Shown here one piece after another: positions 36,699 to 44,888 of a DNA stretch of 64,000 bases; position 1 is the first letter of the stretch; each line of letters opens with the position of its first letter. The notes below the pieces were generated by a model that was not told the origin of the DNA, ran no database searches, and worked only from the letters and a program-made list of their open reading frames with translations. The translations under genes were made by a program, and so were the position numbers. The stretch is from Trichococcus flocculiformis (GTDB taxonomy: Bacteria > Bacillota > Bacilli > Lactobacillales > Aerococcaceae), in assembly GCF_900113645.1 (NCBI RefSeq), contig NZ_FOQC01000002.1, positions 41,420-105,419 on the forward strand. The letters are read 5' to 3'.

Positions 36699-37307
36699 AT
36701 GAATAAATTAATCGGCCTCGTCGGCACAAACTCGGACCACTCCACTAACCGTATGCTGCTGCAATACATCCAAAAGCATTTTTCCGATAAGGCAGACATC
36801 GAGATTGTCGAAATCAAGGACCTGCCGATCTTCGACAAACCGGCAGACATGCAGATCCCGGCTGAGGCGAAAGCCTTGGCGGAAAAGATCGAAGCAGCTG
36901 ACGGCGTCATCATCAGCACACCAGAATACGATCACGCAGTTCCTGCTTCCCTGATGAGCGCTTTGAGCTGGTTATCCTACGGCATCTACCCCTTCGTCGA
37001 CAAGCCCGTCATGATCACAGGGGCTTCCTATGGCGTACTGGGTTCGTCACGGGCGCAAGCGCATTTGCGTCAGATCTTGGATGCGCCGGAATTGAAAGCC
37101 CGCATCATGCCAAGTTCTGAGTTCCTGCTTAGCCATTCTTTGCAGGCTTTCGACGCAGACAACAACCTGAAAAATCCAGAACAGATCCAGGAGCTGGAAG
37201 GCTTGTTCGAGGACTTCCAAATGTTCATCAACATCATGAAACAACTATCGCACACCCACGCCGCACACGTTAAAGCAGCTGAAAACTTTTCTTGGGAAAA
37301 TAACTAG
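36699..37307 (+). CDS. NADPH-dependent FMN reductase (short paralogue)
   Basis: Flavodoxin-fold reductase of 202 aa that transfers hydride from NAD(P)H to FMN. It has the FMN_red marks IIEIV..DLPIFDK, STPEYDHAVPASLMSALSWLS (PEY motif for FMN) and GASYGVLGSSRAQAHLR. ATG 36699 has GGAAGGA. It is the third gene of the operon, 41 bp after apbE. The N-terminal domain of the next gene is its close paralogue (same GxSRAQxHLRQILDAP block), so the pair arose by tandem duplication. No flavinylation motif in this copy. Confidence 0.88.
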   Translation: MNKLIGLVGTNSDHSTNRMLLQYIQKHFSDKADIEIVEIKDLPIFDKPADMQIPAEAKALAEKIEAADGVIISTPEYDHAVPASLMSALSWLSYGIYPFVDKPVMITGASYGVLGSSRAQAHLRQILDAPELKARIMPSSEFLLSHSLQAFDADNNLKNPEQIQELEGLFEDFQMFINIMKQLSHTHAAHVKAAENFSWENN

Positions 37308-37325
37308 AGATCGGAGACAAACATT

Positions 37326-38522
37326 ATGAAATTAGTCGGTATTGTAGGTTCCAACGCGGAAGTGTCATATAACCGCATCTTGTTGAAATACATCAAAAAG
37401 CAATTCAGCCACTTGTTCGACCTGGAGATTTTGGAAATCAAGGACATCCCTTTGTTCAATCAGAGTGATGACCAAACGAACAGCGCTGCTGTGCAAAAGT
37501 TGAACCAAAAAATCCTGCAGGCGGATGGCATCATCATCGCTACTCCTGAACACAACCATACAATCCCTGCAAGCTTGAAGAGTGTGCTGGAGTGGTTATC
37601 CTTCAAAATCCATCCATTGGAAAACAAACCGGTCATGATCGTTGGAGCTTCCTACTATGATCAAGGCTCCTCCCGTGCCCAACTGCACCTGCGCCAAATT
37701 CTCGATGCACCAGGCGTCAATGCCATCGTCCTTCCAGGCAATGAATTTTTGCTGGGAAAAGTCAAAGAAGCCTTCGATGAACAGGAAAATCTGAAAGACA
37801 AGCGCACCATCGATTTTCTGGGCACTTGTCTGGAAAAATTCACTCAGTTCATCACGTTGGTCTCTGCTGTTGAAGGACCGAAAAAACCGGTGCTCGAACC
37901 GGAAGACCTATACGCTACAGGAAAAATCGCAACAACGATTGAAGGCGTCGATAAGGAAGCAGATGACTGGTTGGAACAAGCGGCTGAGCTTGTGGGCGCT
38001 GTGGAAGGCAATACCTACGTCAAACTGGAACGCGGCTTGTTGACTGTTGATCAGCTGAATTACTTCCTGGCGTCGATGCCGATGGAATTGACGTATGCAG
38101 ACAGCAACAACCAATTCCTTTACTACAACCATACGAAACCTGCCGAAGAAATGCTGGCTGCGCGCGTGCCCGGCCAAGTCGGAAACCCGCTCTCCAAATG
38201 CCACCCGGAAAGAGTGCATAAAGGAGTGGAATGGGTACTGCAACAATTGCGTTCCGGCACAATGGATGCCTTCCGTGTCAACGTTCCGACGCATGGACCG
38301 GACAAGTATGTCGTGCATAATTATCAAGCGCTGCATGACAAAGACGGCAACTATGCCGGCGTCAACGAATATATCCTCGACTTCAAACCGATCATTGACT
38401 GGTATCTGGCCCAGACCGGCCAAAAACTGATTGGCGATGTCGATGCCGTTTCCAGCGCTTCCGTCAAAGACCACCACAGCGATGATGTGGATGCTGGTAC
38501 AAGCGCGTCGGTTAAGGCATAA
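37326..38522 (+). CDS. FMN reductase fused to PAS-like domain with flavinylation-like tail
   Basis: A 398-aa fusion. Residues 1-185 are an FMN_red flavodoxin-fold domain (TPEHNHTIPASL, GSSRAQLHLRQ). Residues about 215-370 resemble the DUF438-type PAS domain (LASMPMELTYADSNNQFLYYN, NPLSKCHPERVH). The last 30 residues hold two near-repeats, DAVSSASVK and DAGTSASVK, which resemble the DxxSGA[ST] motif modified by ApbE. The same operon encodes a cytoplasmic ApbE. Similar reductases accompany fumarate- or hydroxycinnamate-reductase flavoproteins in lactobacilli, but no such partner is adjacent. Electron acceptor unknown. Confidence 0.85.
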   Translation: MKLVGIVGSNAEVSYNRILLKYIKKQFSHLFDLEILEIKDIPLFNQSDDQTNSAAVQKLNQKILQADGIIIATPEHNHTIPASLKSVLEWLSFKIHPLENKPVMIVGASYYDQGSSRAQLHLRQILDAPGVNAIVLPGNEFLLGKVKEAFDEQENLKDKRTIDFLGTCLEKFTQFITLVSAVEGPKKPVLEPEDLYATGKIATTIEGVDKEADDWLEQAAELVGAVEGNTYVKLERGLLTVDQLNYFLASMPMELTYADSNNQFLYYNHTKPAEEMLAARVPGQVGNPLSKCHPERVHKGVEWVLQQLRSGTMDAFRVNVPTHGPDKYVVHNYQALHDKDGNYAGVNEYILDFKPIIDWYLAQTGQKLIGDVDAVSSASVKDHHSDDVDAGTSASVKA

Positions 38523-38569
38523 GCACTGTGCAGAGATGCTTTTCATCTCCAAAAGCAAAATCTATATCA

Positions 38570-38606
38570 AAAAGACCTCATACTATAAAGTAATGAGGTC
38601 TTTTTG
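38570..38606. terminator. bidirectional terminator
   Basis: AAAAAGACCTCAT / ATGAGGTCTTTTT, 13-bp perfect stem, 11-nt loop, between convergent operons. Confidence 0.92.
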
Positions 38607-38647
38607 GATAGAGTTTAGTATAACTATTTTAACGGAACGATATTTTA

Positions 38648-38935
38648 TTACTCTTTTACAAAACTAACCGTTATTTTAGGTGCATCGCGACTATAATCCG
38701 GAACTTTCTTAGCGAAGTTTTGCAAATGAGACGTTGCATTATGTAACTCAATTGCTTGTTGATTTTCCCATTTTTCAACCATTACAAAATTATTTTCATC
38801 TGTAACTGCTTCGTAAAGTTGATAAAACAAGCAACCTTCTTCTTTTCTGGATGCCTGAATTAATTCCGAAATTTCATTTAAAAATTGTTTTTTTTGCTCA
38901 GGTACAATATAAAATTCTGCATTGATTACTATCAT
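38648..38935 (-). CDS. antibiotic-biosynthesis-monooxygenase-fold protein (YgiN-like)
   Basis: Small 95-aa ferredoxin-like dimeric protein of the ABM family, often quinol monooxygenases or detoxifying enzymes. Typical features are MIVINAEFYIVPEQ, a KEEGCLFYQLYEA strand-turn and VEKWENQQAIELHN. It starts 8 bp after the nitroreductase stop and is the third gene of a marR-nitroreductase-ABM operon. Role probably in quinone or electrophile detoxification, inferred from neighbours. Confidence 0.85.
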   Translation of the reverse strand: MIVINAEFYIVPEQKKQFLNEISELIQASRKEEGCLFYQLYEAVTDENNFVMVEKWENQQAIELHNATSHLQNFAKKVPDYSRDAPKITVSFVKE

Positions 38936-38943
38936 TTCTCCAC

Positions 38944-39582
38944 CTACTTAAAATTAGTGATTTTCTCTGGCGCAAACCGTACGGATTCATAGCCTTCTTC
39001 CATTGCTTTACCGATTGACAAGATCATAACCGGCACATACCGTTCCTTGTCGAGATCGAACGCATCCGCCAACTGATCTGCTTCAAAGCCGCCGATAGGG
39101 TTCGTGTCATAGCCATGGGCCCGGGCAACCAGCATGAATTGCATCGCTGCCAAACTCGAATCGATTTTGACAACATCATTCATCTGCTCTTTAGAAAAGT
39201 TCTTGTAGTAAGGAATGATTGCGGCTAATTGTTGGTCTCGGACTTCGGCGGACATTTTGCCTTGTGCAACAGCTGCATCGTAGATTTCTTCTCCGTACTC
39301 GTAGCATTGCATATCGCCGAATATCAGAACCATTGCTGACGAAGTATCATTTTGTCTGGTATTGAAACGGATCAGCGGTTTCAATTTGGCTTTTGCTTCC
39401 TCACTCTCAACAACCACAAAACGCCAAGGTTGCATATTCACGGATGAAGGTGTAGTCGTAGCTTCCTGAATCATTTCCAACATTTCTGCTTGACTGATTT
39501 TAAAATTTTCATCATAAAGACGGATCGATTTTCTTCCGAATGCGATATCCGAAAAATCGTTATTGATAAATTTATTGGTCAT
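38944..39582 (-). CDS. nitroreductase-family protein
   Basis: FMN-dependent NAD(P)H oxidoreductase, 212 aa. Marks are RKSIRLYDE at the N-terminus, TPSSVNMQPWRFVVV for FMN contacts, and GYDTNPIGGFE. Likely reduces quinones, nitro compounds or other electrophiles. The ribosome binding site AGGAAGAGG precedes the ATG. Located 19 bp after marR and 8 bp before the ABM gene, so expression is probably controlled by the MarR protein. Confidence 0.9.
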   Translation of the reverse strand: MTNKFINNDFSDIAFGRKSIRLYDENFKISQAEMLEMIQEATTTPSSVNMQPWRFVVVESEEAKAKLKPLIRFNTRQNDTSSAMVLIFGDMQCYEYGEEIYDAAVAQGKMSAEVRDQQLAAIIPYYKNFSKEQMNDVVKIDSSLAAMQFMLVARAHGYDTNPIGGFEADQLADAFDLDKERYVPVMILSIGKAMEEGYESVRFAPEKITNFK

Positions 39583-39601
39583 GTTTATAGCCTCTTCCTT
39601 T

Positions 39602-40015
39602 TTAACTTTGTAAGTATAGTTTATTCAGCAAAATGGATAATTGCTCTGCTTCCTCGTCGCTTAATGAAAGCGATAGGGAGGATTTCCCCTGATCATGTTT
39701 TTTTCCGCAAGCCTCCAAATCTTGGATCGCCTTGTCGGATAATTGAACAAAGACCTCTCGGTTGTTCTCAGCATTCCGTTCCCGGATGACATAGCCCTTT
39801 TGTTCCAATATTTTCAGATGGCGTGTAATAGCCGCGCTGTCTATCTTCAGTTCTGTCTGAATCTGATTTTGGGAACACGTCCCCTTGTCTTTCAGGAACA
39901 TCAGCATCTCATAGCGCGTCAAGCTGAAACCTGTTTCTTTTTCGAACAGCGTATTGATCTCCTGATTTGTGAGCTTAATCTGATAAAGCAATCTGCTGAT
40001 TTCTCTCAAGTTCAT
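39602..40015 (-). CDS. MarR-family transcriptional regulator
   Basis: Winged-helix repressor of 137 aa with the usual layout: dimerisation helices at both ends and an HTH (CSQNQIQTELKIDSAAITRHLKILEQKGYVIRE) with a basic wing (RNAENNREVFVQLS). It is the first gene of the operon with nitroreductase and ABM. Two tandem TTGAC-GTCAA dyads upstream are plausible autoregulatory operators. The inducer is unknown; electrophiles are typical. Confidence 0.9.
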   Translation of the reverse strand: MNLREISRLLYQIKLTNQEINTLFEKETGFSLTRYEMLMFLKDKGTCSQNQIQTELKIDSAAITRHLKILEQKGYVIRERNAENNREVFVQLSDKAIQDLEACGKKHDQGKSSLSLSLSDEEAEQLSILLNKLYLQS

Positions 40016-40060
40016 ACCAATTCACCTCGATTTTGCGGATTATCCTGACTGATCAAACAA

Positions 40061-40087
40061 TTGACTTGTCAACTGTTGACCTGTCAA
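40061..40087. promoter_or_regulatory. tandem MarR-type operator dyads
   Basis: TTGACTTGTCAA (40061-40072) and TTGACCTGTCAA (40076-40087), centred 15 bp apart, 45-75 bp before marR. The two boxes differ at one base. Confidence 0.65.
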
Positions 40088-40143
40088 TCATAACGCAGGA
40101 ACTAACTTTTGTAAAGTAACTTGCTTAAAATTACCCGCTATCC

Positions 40144-40171
40144 AAAAAGAGCCTCGTCTTTGGGACAAGGC
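40144..40171 (-). terminator. terminator of the bile salt hydrolase gene
   Basis: GCCTTGTC / GACGAGGC stem followed by TCTTTTT on the minus strand. Confidence 0.75.
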
Positions 40172-40229
40172 CTTGCAATGAAAATAGATGGACTGATCAA
40201 TCGATTTCTAATTTGAACCGTTACAGCTA

Positions 40230-41204
40230 TTAATTGATGTCTCGGATTTGCTGAGAAGTAATCAATTCAAAGGTTTCAAGCTTACTGCCGTCCAAATCTG
40301 CACGATTCAAATAGACTGCACTGATTTGATTGTTACTGTAAGTTTTGTAATAATAAATGCCTTTTTGCGTATTCATGCATGCCGAATAGATCGTTAGTTC
40401 TTCTCTGCCATCTTCGTTGACGGCACACCCTTTTGTAAAGGCCACAGCATCCAAAATATGGAAAAATTGAGCCACCTCTGAGCCTTCATCTGTTTCTTCC
40501 GTCGCATTCGCTTTCGTAAAAGCAGCACGCACAAATCGCGATGGAGAAGAAAGATCTCCTGGTAAGCCGATACTGCCCATACCGATGCTAGATACCGACA
40601 AATCCACTTTTCCGGAGAATCGATTGTTCGGAGGGGCTGATGTAAGATTCAGGTAATTATTCAGATTCGTCAAATGATAATCAAACGTTGGGTTATTCGT
40701 CAGGACACCCACTGGATTATCAAATATCTTCAATCCATGCGACATAGGTTCCACAACAATCGAGCGCTTCTGATCTGAGATGATCCAATGCAGCGGTGCC
40801 AAGGGCAGAAGATCATTGAATGGTTCATTTATCAGAATCGTATTTTTCAATACAGCCACGGCTTCTTCCACACTGCTGCAGTTGCCGAGAATAAAGGGAA
40901 TGAATTCGAAAGGAGCAATATTTTCCATTCCTTCTTTTCTGGACAAATAACAGGCATTCCCAGGAAAATTTAGTCCCGCCATGCATAACCCTTTTTCATT
41001 CATTGCATCATAATACAGCGGATAATTATCGATTACCGCAGCCATCCCGATCATCGCCCAGTGAGACTTGATTGCTGCTTCATTCCTGAACCGAAATTCA
41101 AACTGCCGTGGAGTAATCGTTACTTTCTCGTTGAACGAAACATCTAAGTCCAGATTTCTGCCAAAATAAAAATTCATCCCTTCATATGTCACTGCCGTAC
41201 ACAA
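40230..41204 (-). CDS. bsh: bile salt hydrolase / linear amide C-N hydrolase
   Basis: N-terminal-nucleophile hydrolase (choloylglycine hydrolase family) that cleaves amide bonds of conjugated bile salts or penicillin V. The start codon is TTG, followed directly by TGT, so Cys2 becomes the catalytic N-terminus. GGAGG lies 8 nt upstream. Conserved residues are visible: FGRNLD (Arg), NEKGLCMAGLNFPG, LTNNPTFDYHL (the Asn-rich motif of bile salt hydrolases) and PSRFVRAAF (Arg). At 324 aa it is full length and lacks a signal peptide. Similarity to Lactobacillus Bsh seems close, but the penicillin acylase/BSH split needs assay. Confidence 0.9.
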   Translation of the reverse strand: MCTAVTYEGMNFYFGRNLDLDVSFNEKVTITPRQFEFRFRNEAAIKSHWAMIGMAAVIDNYPLYYDAMNEKGLCMAGLNFPGNACYLSRKEGMENIAPFEFIPFILGNCSSVEEAVAVLKNTILINEPFNDLLPLAPLHWIISDQKRSIVVEPMSHGLKIFDNPVGVLTNNPTFDYHLTNLNNYLNLTSAPPNNRFSGKVDLSVSSIGMGSIGLPGDLSSPSRFVRAAFTKANATEETDEGSEVAQFFHILDAVAFTKGCAVNEDGREELTIYSACMNTQKGIYYYKTYSNNQISAVYLNRADLDGSKLETFELITSQQIRDIN

Positions 41205-41261
41205 AAAAAATTCCTCCAGTCCTTTGCAGAATACAGGCTATTCTTTTGTATTGTTTCCCTT

Positions 41262-41290
41262 ACTATATTCCTACATTTGGTGAGGTGCAA
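41262..41290 (-). promoter_or_regulatory. promoter of bsh
   Basis: TTGCAC (41285-41290), 17-nt spacer, TATAGT (41262-41267) on the minus strand. Confidence 0.65.
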
Positions 41291-41355
41291 TCACAAAGCT
41301 CTCGAGAGTGTTTTCTCTTTTTTCAAATGATCTTACACTTAATTCTGACTCCAAA

Positions 41356-41387
41356 CAAAAAGACCGCATTCTTTCGAATGAGATCTC
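41356..41387 (-). terminator. hairpin after the 42-aa gene
   Basis: CATTC / GAATG core stem with flanking partial pairing, followed by CTTTTTG on the minus strand. Confidence 0.55.
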
Positions 41388-41490
41388 CAGATTTGAGATA
41401 TGCTAGCGATCAGAACTTGTTCATTCATACAACGCTAATTACTTGTACAGTATTTCAGTCTTTCATTGCTCCAAAGTTTTATAAGCCGGC

Positions 41491-41619
41491 TTACTTATTA
41501 AAAATTTTTGGACCTTTACGCATATTCTTGATATCATTTTTCGGCGTGTCGATTTGCTTGGATTTTCCGCCGCCTTGTTTATTCTTGATTATCTCTAACA
41601 TTTTCTCTTTTGGACTCAC
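41491..41619 (-). CDS. small basic protein (42 aa)
   Basis: Too short for most gene callers. The frame runs from GTG 41619 to TAA 41491 and encodes MSPKEKMLEIIKNKQGGGKS... ending in MRKGPKIFNK. It is highly basic with a glycine-rich middle and a GPKIFNK end that resembles small conserved Firmicutes proteins I have seen but cannot name. An AGGCGGTG ribosome binding site lies 6 nt upstream. A hairpin follows about 100 bp downstream. It sits between the rpsI terminator and bsh on the same strand. Confidence 0.65.
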   Translation of the reverse strand: MSPKEKMLEIIKNKQGGGKSKQIDTPKNDIKNMRKGPKIFNK

Positions 41620-41680
41620 TGTTTACACCGCCTTTGTTGATGGAATGCTCCATACTTTCATTTTATTGAATTTATGCCAT

Positions 41681-41712
41681 AAAAAAAGCACCAGCAAGAT
41701 GCCGATGCTTTA
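41681..41712 (-). terminator. terminator of rplM-rpsI
   Basis: AAAGCATCGGC / GCTGGTGCTTT stem followed by seven T on the minus strand. Confidence 0.85.
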
Positions 41713-41753
41713 AGGTTGTTAATTGATTTTTCAGAACGTTGATACAATAAATG

Positions 41754-42146
41754 TTAACGTTTAGAGAATTGTGAAGCTTTACGCGCTTTTTTCAAACCTG
41801 GTTTCTTACGTTCAACCATACGTGGGTCACGTGTTAACAGACCAGCTGCTTTTAATGGTGCGCGGAAGTCAGGATCTACTTCTAGCAATGCACGAGAGAT
41901 ACCGTGACGAGCTGCTCCAGCTTGTCCAGTGAATCCGCCGCCGTTTACGTTAACGAAGATATCGTAGCTACCTAAAGTACCTGTAAGGTTTAAAGGTTGT
42001 TTGATTACTTCATATAAGTAAGCGAATGGGATGTATTCTTCCATGTCTTTTTTGTTGAAAATGATTTTACCTGTTCCTGGTAATAAACGTACGCGTGCAG
42101 TCGAATTCTTACGACGACCAGTTGCGATATATTGTGCTTGTGCCAA
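41754..42146 (-). CDS. rpsI: 30S ribosomal protein S9
   Basis: Primary rRNA-binding protein of the small subunit head whose C-terminal tail reaches the P-site tRNA. The 130 aa include [18 protein letters not shown] at the start and the invariant [12 protein letters not shown] tail. It follows rplM by 13 bp and ends at a strong terminator. Confidence 0.98.
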   Translation of the reverse strand: MAQAQYIATGRRKNSTARVRLLPGTGKIIFNKKDMEEYIPFAYLYEVIKQPLNLTGTLGSYDIFVNVNGGGFTGQAGAARHGISRALLEVDPDFRAPLKAAGLLTRDPRMVERKKPGLKKARKASQFSKR

Positions 42147-42159
42147 TGAATTTCCCTCC

Positions 42160-42603
42160 TTAAATTAGGTTAGTGATGTCTAAAACTTCTGGTTGTTGAG
42201 CTTCGTGTGGGTGAACTGCTTCACCGTATACGTGTAACTTAGTGAATTGTTTAGCGCCTAAAGAGTTCTTTGGCAACATGCCTTTAACAGACAATTCAAC
42301 TAATTTTCTTGAGTTCTTAGCACGTAATTCACCAGCTGAAATTTGTTTTAGCCCACCTGGATAACCTGAATGACGGGAATAAATTTTGTCAGATGCTTTT
42401 TTACCTGTTAATGTAACTTTGTCTGCATTGATAACAATCACATAATCACCAGTATCTACGTGTGGTGTGAAAGTTGGTTTGTTTTTACCGCGTAAAATAG
42501 TTGCAACTTGTGTTGATAAACGTCCCAATGGGATGTCAGTTGCGTCGATTACGAACCATTTACGGTCCATTTCGCTTGCTTTAGCCATGTATGTTGTACG
42601 CAC
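42160..42603 (-). CDS. rplM: 50S ribosomal protein L13
   Basis: Early-assembly large-subunit protein, 147 aa. The frame is open to 42774, but GTG 42603 has GGAGG at 8-nt spacing and gives the family N-terminus [11 protein letters not shown]. Family blocks are [18 protein letters not shown] and [11 protein letters not shown]. It forms the usual rplM-rpsI operon with a consensus promoter at 42688-42716 and a leader of about 78 nt. Confidence 0.97.
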   Translation of the reverse strand: MRTTYMAKASEMDRKWFVIDATDIPLGRLSTQVATILRGKNKPTFTPHVDTGDYVIVINADKVTLTGKKASDKIYSRHSGYPGGLKQISAGELRAKNSRKLVELSVKGMLPKNSLGAKQFTKLHVYGEAVHPHEAQQPEVLDITNLI

Positions 42604-42682
42604 GTTTGTTTCCTCCATATTCTTCTCTGTCTGTTTGATCCAATTGAGTTTCCGGGGCTCATCGTGGGGCAAACAATACCGT
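42604..42682 (-). promoter_or_regulatory. candidate L13 leader RNA
   Basis: The 5' leader between the predicted transcription start (about 42681) and the rplM ribosome binding site. Firmicutes rplM leaders often fold into an autoregulatory L13 leader. The GGGGC / GCCCC segments here can pair, but I could not check the full Rfam model. Confidence 0.35.
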
Positions 42683-42687
42683 CTTAT

Positions 42688-42716
42688 ATGATACGACATT
42701 CCAAAAGGATTGTCAA
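42688..42716 (-). promoter_or_regulatory. promoter of rplM-rpsI
   Basis: Consensus TTGACA (42711-42716), 17-nt spacer, TATCAT (42688-42693) on the minus strand. Confidence 0.85.
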
Positions 42717-42802
42717 TGATCCAAAAGAAATAATTTGTCCCTTTCATCTCCCAAAAAAAGTCTCCACATACCACATAGCTGCGATTGTGAAGGCTTCTCT
42801 GA

Positions 42803-43156
42803 TTATTTCTTCAGATGTAAATATAATTGCTCGATGACCTCGGCCGGCACAAACGGATAGGCCCCTTTTCCGGATGTCTTGTAGGGTTTGAATGCTTCGA
42901 TAATAGCATGGTCTTTCACGATGTCTTCCACCGCAACGAACGCGCCTTTTTTTGTGAGCGTCACTTCAAAAGCTTCATATTCTTCAACCGGGACATTCTT
43001 TTTCGGGGTCGAGTAATGCGCCATGCTGGCCTGCACGGAAAGGATCACATCGTTCGGACAACCGATTGCTTCATAAAATTGGGGCATAGCAGCAGCCACA
43101 AAATCCGGCACATCGCCGCGTGGGATCCGCTTGAGTTCCTTTGTGAACGTTACCAT
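42803..43156 (-). CDS. hypothetical protein (117 aa)
   Basis: Unrecognised soluble protein containing [26 protein letters not shown] and a C-terminal [18 protein letters not shown]. No membrane helix or signal. ATG 43156 follows AGGAG at about 9 nt; the frame extends six codons further to an ATG that overlaps that site. It is monocistronic between rplM and the divergent PLP gene. Confidence 0.7.
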   Translation of the reverse strand: MVTFTKELKRIPRGDVPDFVAAAMPQFYEAIGCPNDVILSVQASMAHYSTPKKNVPVEEYEAFEVTLTKKGAFVAVEDIVKDHAIIEAFKPYKTSGKGAYPFVPAEVIEQLYLHLKK

Positions 43157-43294
43157 TCTTACACGCTCCTTCATTCGTTCTTATACTTCCATTATACGCG
43201 AGTTTCAGTATTTTAACACCATTCGAGAGAAATAACCGTTCAAGCATGATCGATTATTCATCTCACCATCACTGACTTAAAATACATAAAAATA

Positions 43295-43323
43295 TTGACC
43301 ACTTCAAACCCTCGTGCTACCAT
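43295..43323 (+). promoter_or_regulatory. candidate promoter of the PLP-enzyme gene
   Basis: TTGACC, 17-nt spacer, TACCAT, about 80 bp upstream of the start. The leader is too short for a T-box or SAM riboswitch. Confidence 0.5.
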
Positions 43324-43401
43324 TGCACTAACATAAATTTTAAATGATAAAAGGATGGCAATATACTTGTGTATGTCATTTCGCATAAAGGAGAATCGAC
43401 G

Positions 43402-44514
43402 ATGGAAAATATCAGCATTCAAAGCTATCTTGCACAATTAGGCAACAGAAAAGATCCGCATACCGGCGCCGTCAGTGCACCGATTTATTTGTCCACAGCT
43501 TATGGACATCCTGGTCTGGGCCAATCAACCGGCTATGACTACACACGCACCGCCAATCCGACTAGGGACATCCTTCAGGAAGGTTTGGCTGTTCTTGAAA
43601 ATGGCGTTCAAGGGTTTGCTACCAGCTCCGGCATGAGCGCCATCCAGCTTGCTTTCAGCATTTTTCCGGCCAACAGCCATTTTGTTGCATCCAGGGATCT
43701 TTACGGCGGCAGCTTCCGCTATTTCCAGGATATGGAGAAAAAAGGCTTCTATTCCTTCACTTATGTCGATGACCCGATTGATATCACGTCCGCCATCCAG
43801 GATAATACGGCCGCAGTCTACATCGAAACGCCGACGAATCCGTTGATGAAGGAAACGGATATCGCCGCGGTGGCTGAGATCGCCAAAAAACACGGTCTGC
43901 TGGTGATTGTGGATAACACCTTCTACACACCTCTGTTGCAGCGTCCTTTGGATTTGGGCGCTGATATCGTCGTCCACAGCGCCACCAAGTACCTCGGCGG
44001 CCATAATGACCTGTTGGCGGGGGCTGTCGTAACGAACAATAAAGCACTCGGTGAACAGTTGGCTTTCCAGCTGAATACGTCCGGCGGTACTTTGGATGCC
44101 TTCGACTGTTGGCTCTTAGTCCGCGGAATGAAGACATTGCCGTTGCGCATGAAGCAGCATCAAGCGAATGCACAGGCAGTCGTTGCTTATCTCGAATCGG
44201 AAAAACTGATCAAATCGGTCTATTATCCGGGTAAAGGCGGCATGCTCAGTTTCACGCTGCATGATAAAGCAACTATCCCTGTCGTCTTGGATGCCCTGAA
44301 TATTTTCACTTTCGCTGAAAGCTTGGGTGGCGTCGAAAGCCTGATTACCTATCCGACCACCCAGACCCATGCCGACATTCCGATTGAAGTCCGCGAATCT
44401 TATGGTTTGACCGACGATCTGCTGCGCATCTCGACTGGAATCGAAGATGCGGATGATTTGATCGCCGATCTGCGCCAGGCCTTTGCGAAGGCTGCTGTAA
44501 CAGCCATAGTCTGA
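43402..44514 (+). CDS. metI: Cys/Met-metabolism PLP enzyme (cystathionine gamma-synthase-like)
   Basis: PLP-dependent transsulfuration enzyme, 370 aa. Visible family features: YDYTRTANPTRD, SSGMSAIQLAF, YIETPTNPLMKETD, VDNTFYTPLLQRPL, and HSATKYLGGHND with the Schiff-base lysine. The last part (SLGGVESLITYP, LLRISTGIEDADDLIADL) is standard. It could act as cystathionine gamma-synthase/O-acetylhomoserine thiolyase (MetI) or as a lyase; the sequence does not decide. ATG 43402 has AAAGGAG at 8-nt spacing. No partner metC lies next to it. Confidence 0.87.
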   Translation: MENISIQSYLAQLGNRKDPHTGAVSAPIYLSTAYGHPGLGQSTGYDYTRTANPTRDILQEGLAVLENGVQGFATSSGMSAIQLAFSIFPANSHFVASRDLYGGSFRYFQDMEKKGFYSFTYVDDPIDITSAIQDNTAAVYIETPTNPLMKETDIAAVAEIAKKHGLLVIVDNTFYTPLLQRPLDLGADIVVHSATKYLGGHNDLLAGAVVTNNKALGEQLAFQLNTSGGTLDAFDCWLLVRGMKTLPLRMKQHQANAQAVVAYLESEKLIKSVYYPGKGGMLSFTLHDKATIPVVLDALNIFTFAESLGGVESLITYPTTQTHADIPIEVRESYGLTDDLLRISTGIEDADDLIADLRQAFAKAAVTAIV

Positions 44515-44551
44515 GAAGATAGATCGAAAAATAAAAGTTGCTCAAGCGCAC

Positions 44552-44598
44552 AAAAAGCGGCTGCGGAAAAGATTTCGTCTTTTCCGCAGCCGCTTTTT
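44552..44598. terminator. bidirectional terminator
   Basis: Stem AAAAAGCGGCTGCGGAAAAGA and its near-complete complement with a short loop, serving the convergent PLP-enzyme and chorismate mutase genes. Confidence 0.92.
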
Positions 44599-44610
44599 CA
44601 GCATACTTTT

Positions 44611-44877
44611 TTATTCTTCGTTCTGTTTGGTTTCAAATGCCTTTGTGATCGTCATCAAGGAGCGGAAGAGGTCTTCCACGCTGTCTTCGTAGGCTTTGTT
44701 CTCGGTCAGACGGCGCACTTTATCCAACACCTTATCTTCCCTGGATTGGTCAAGAATCGGCAGCTTATGCTCTTTCTTGATCCGCGCGATCTCCGTCACT
44801 GCATCCATCCGGCGTTCGAACAGTTTTACCAACTCCCGGTCGATTATATCGATCTCCGCTCTTTCTTTTTCAAACAT
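44611..44877 (-). CDS. chorismate mutase (AroQ type)
   Basis: Small helical chorismate mutase of 88 aa converting chorismate to prephenate for Phe and Tyr. The AroQ pattern is clear: IDIIDRELVKLFERRMDAV, then IARIKKEHKLPILDQSRE. No prephenate dehydratase or DAHP synthase domain is fused. The ATG follows AGGGGG. It lies 11 bp after truA and is probably cotranscribed. Confidence 0.9.
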   Translation of the reverse strand: MFEKERAEIDIIDRELVKLFERRMDAVTEIARIKKEHKLPILDQSREDKVLDKVRRLTENKAYEDSVEDLFRSLMTITKAFETKQNEE

Positions 44878-44888
44878 CGCTTTTCCCC

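Noticed and set aside
43261-43401. T-box or SAM riboswitch before the PLP enzyme
   Set aside because: The leader is under 80 nt and shows no T-box or SAM core.
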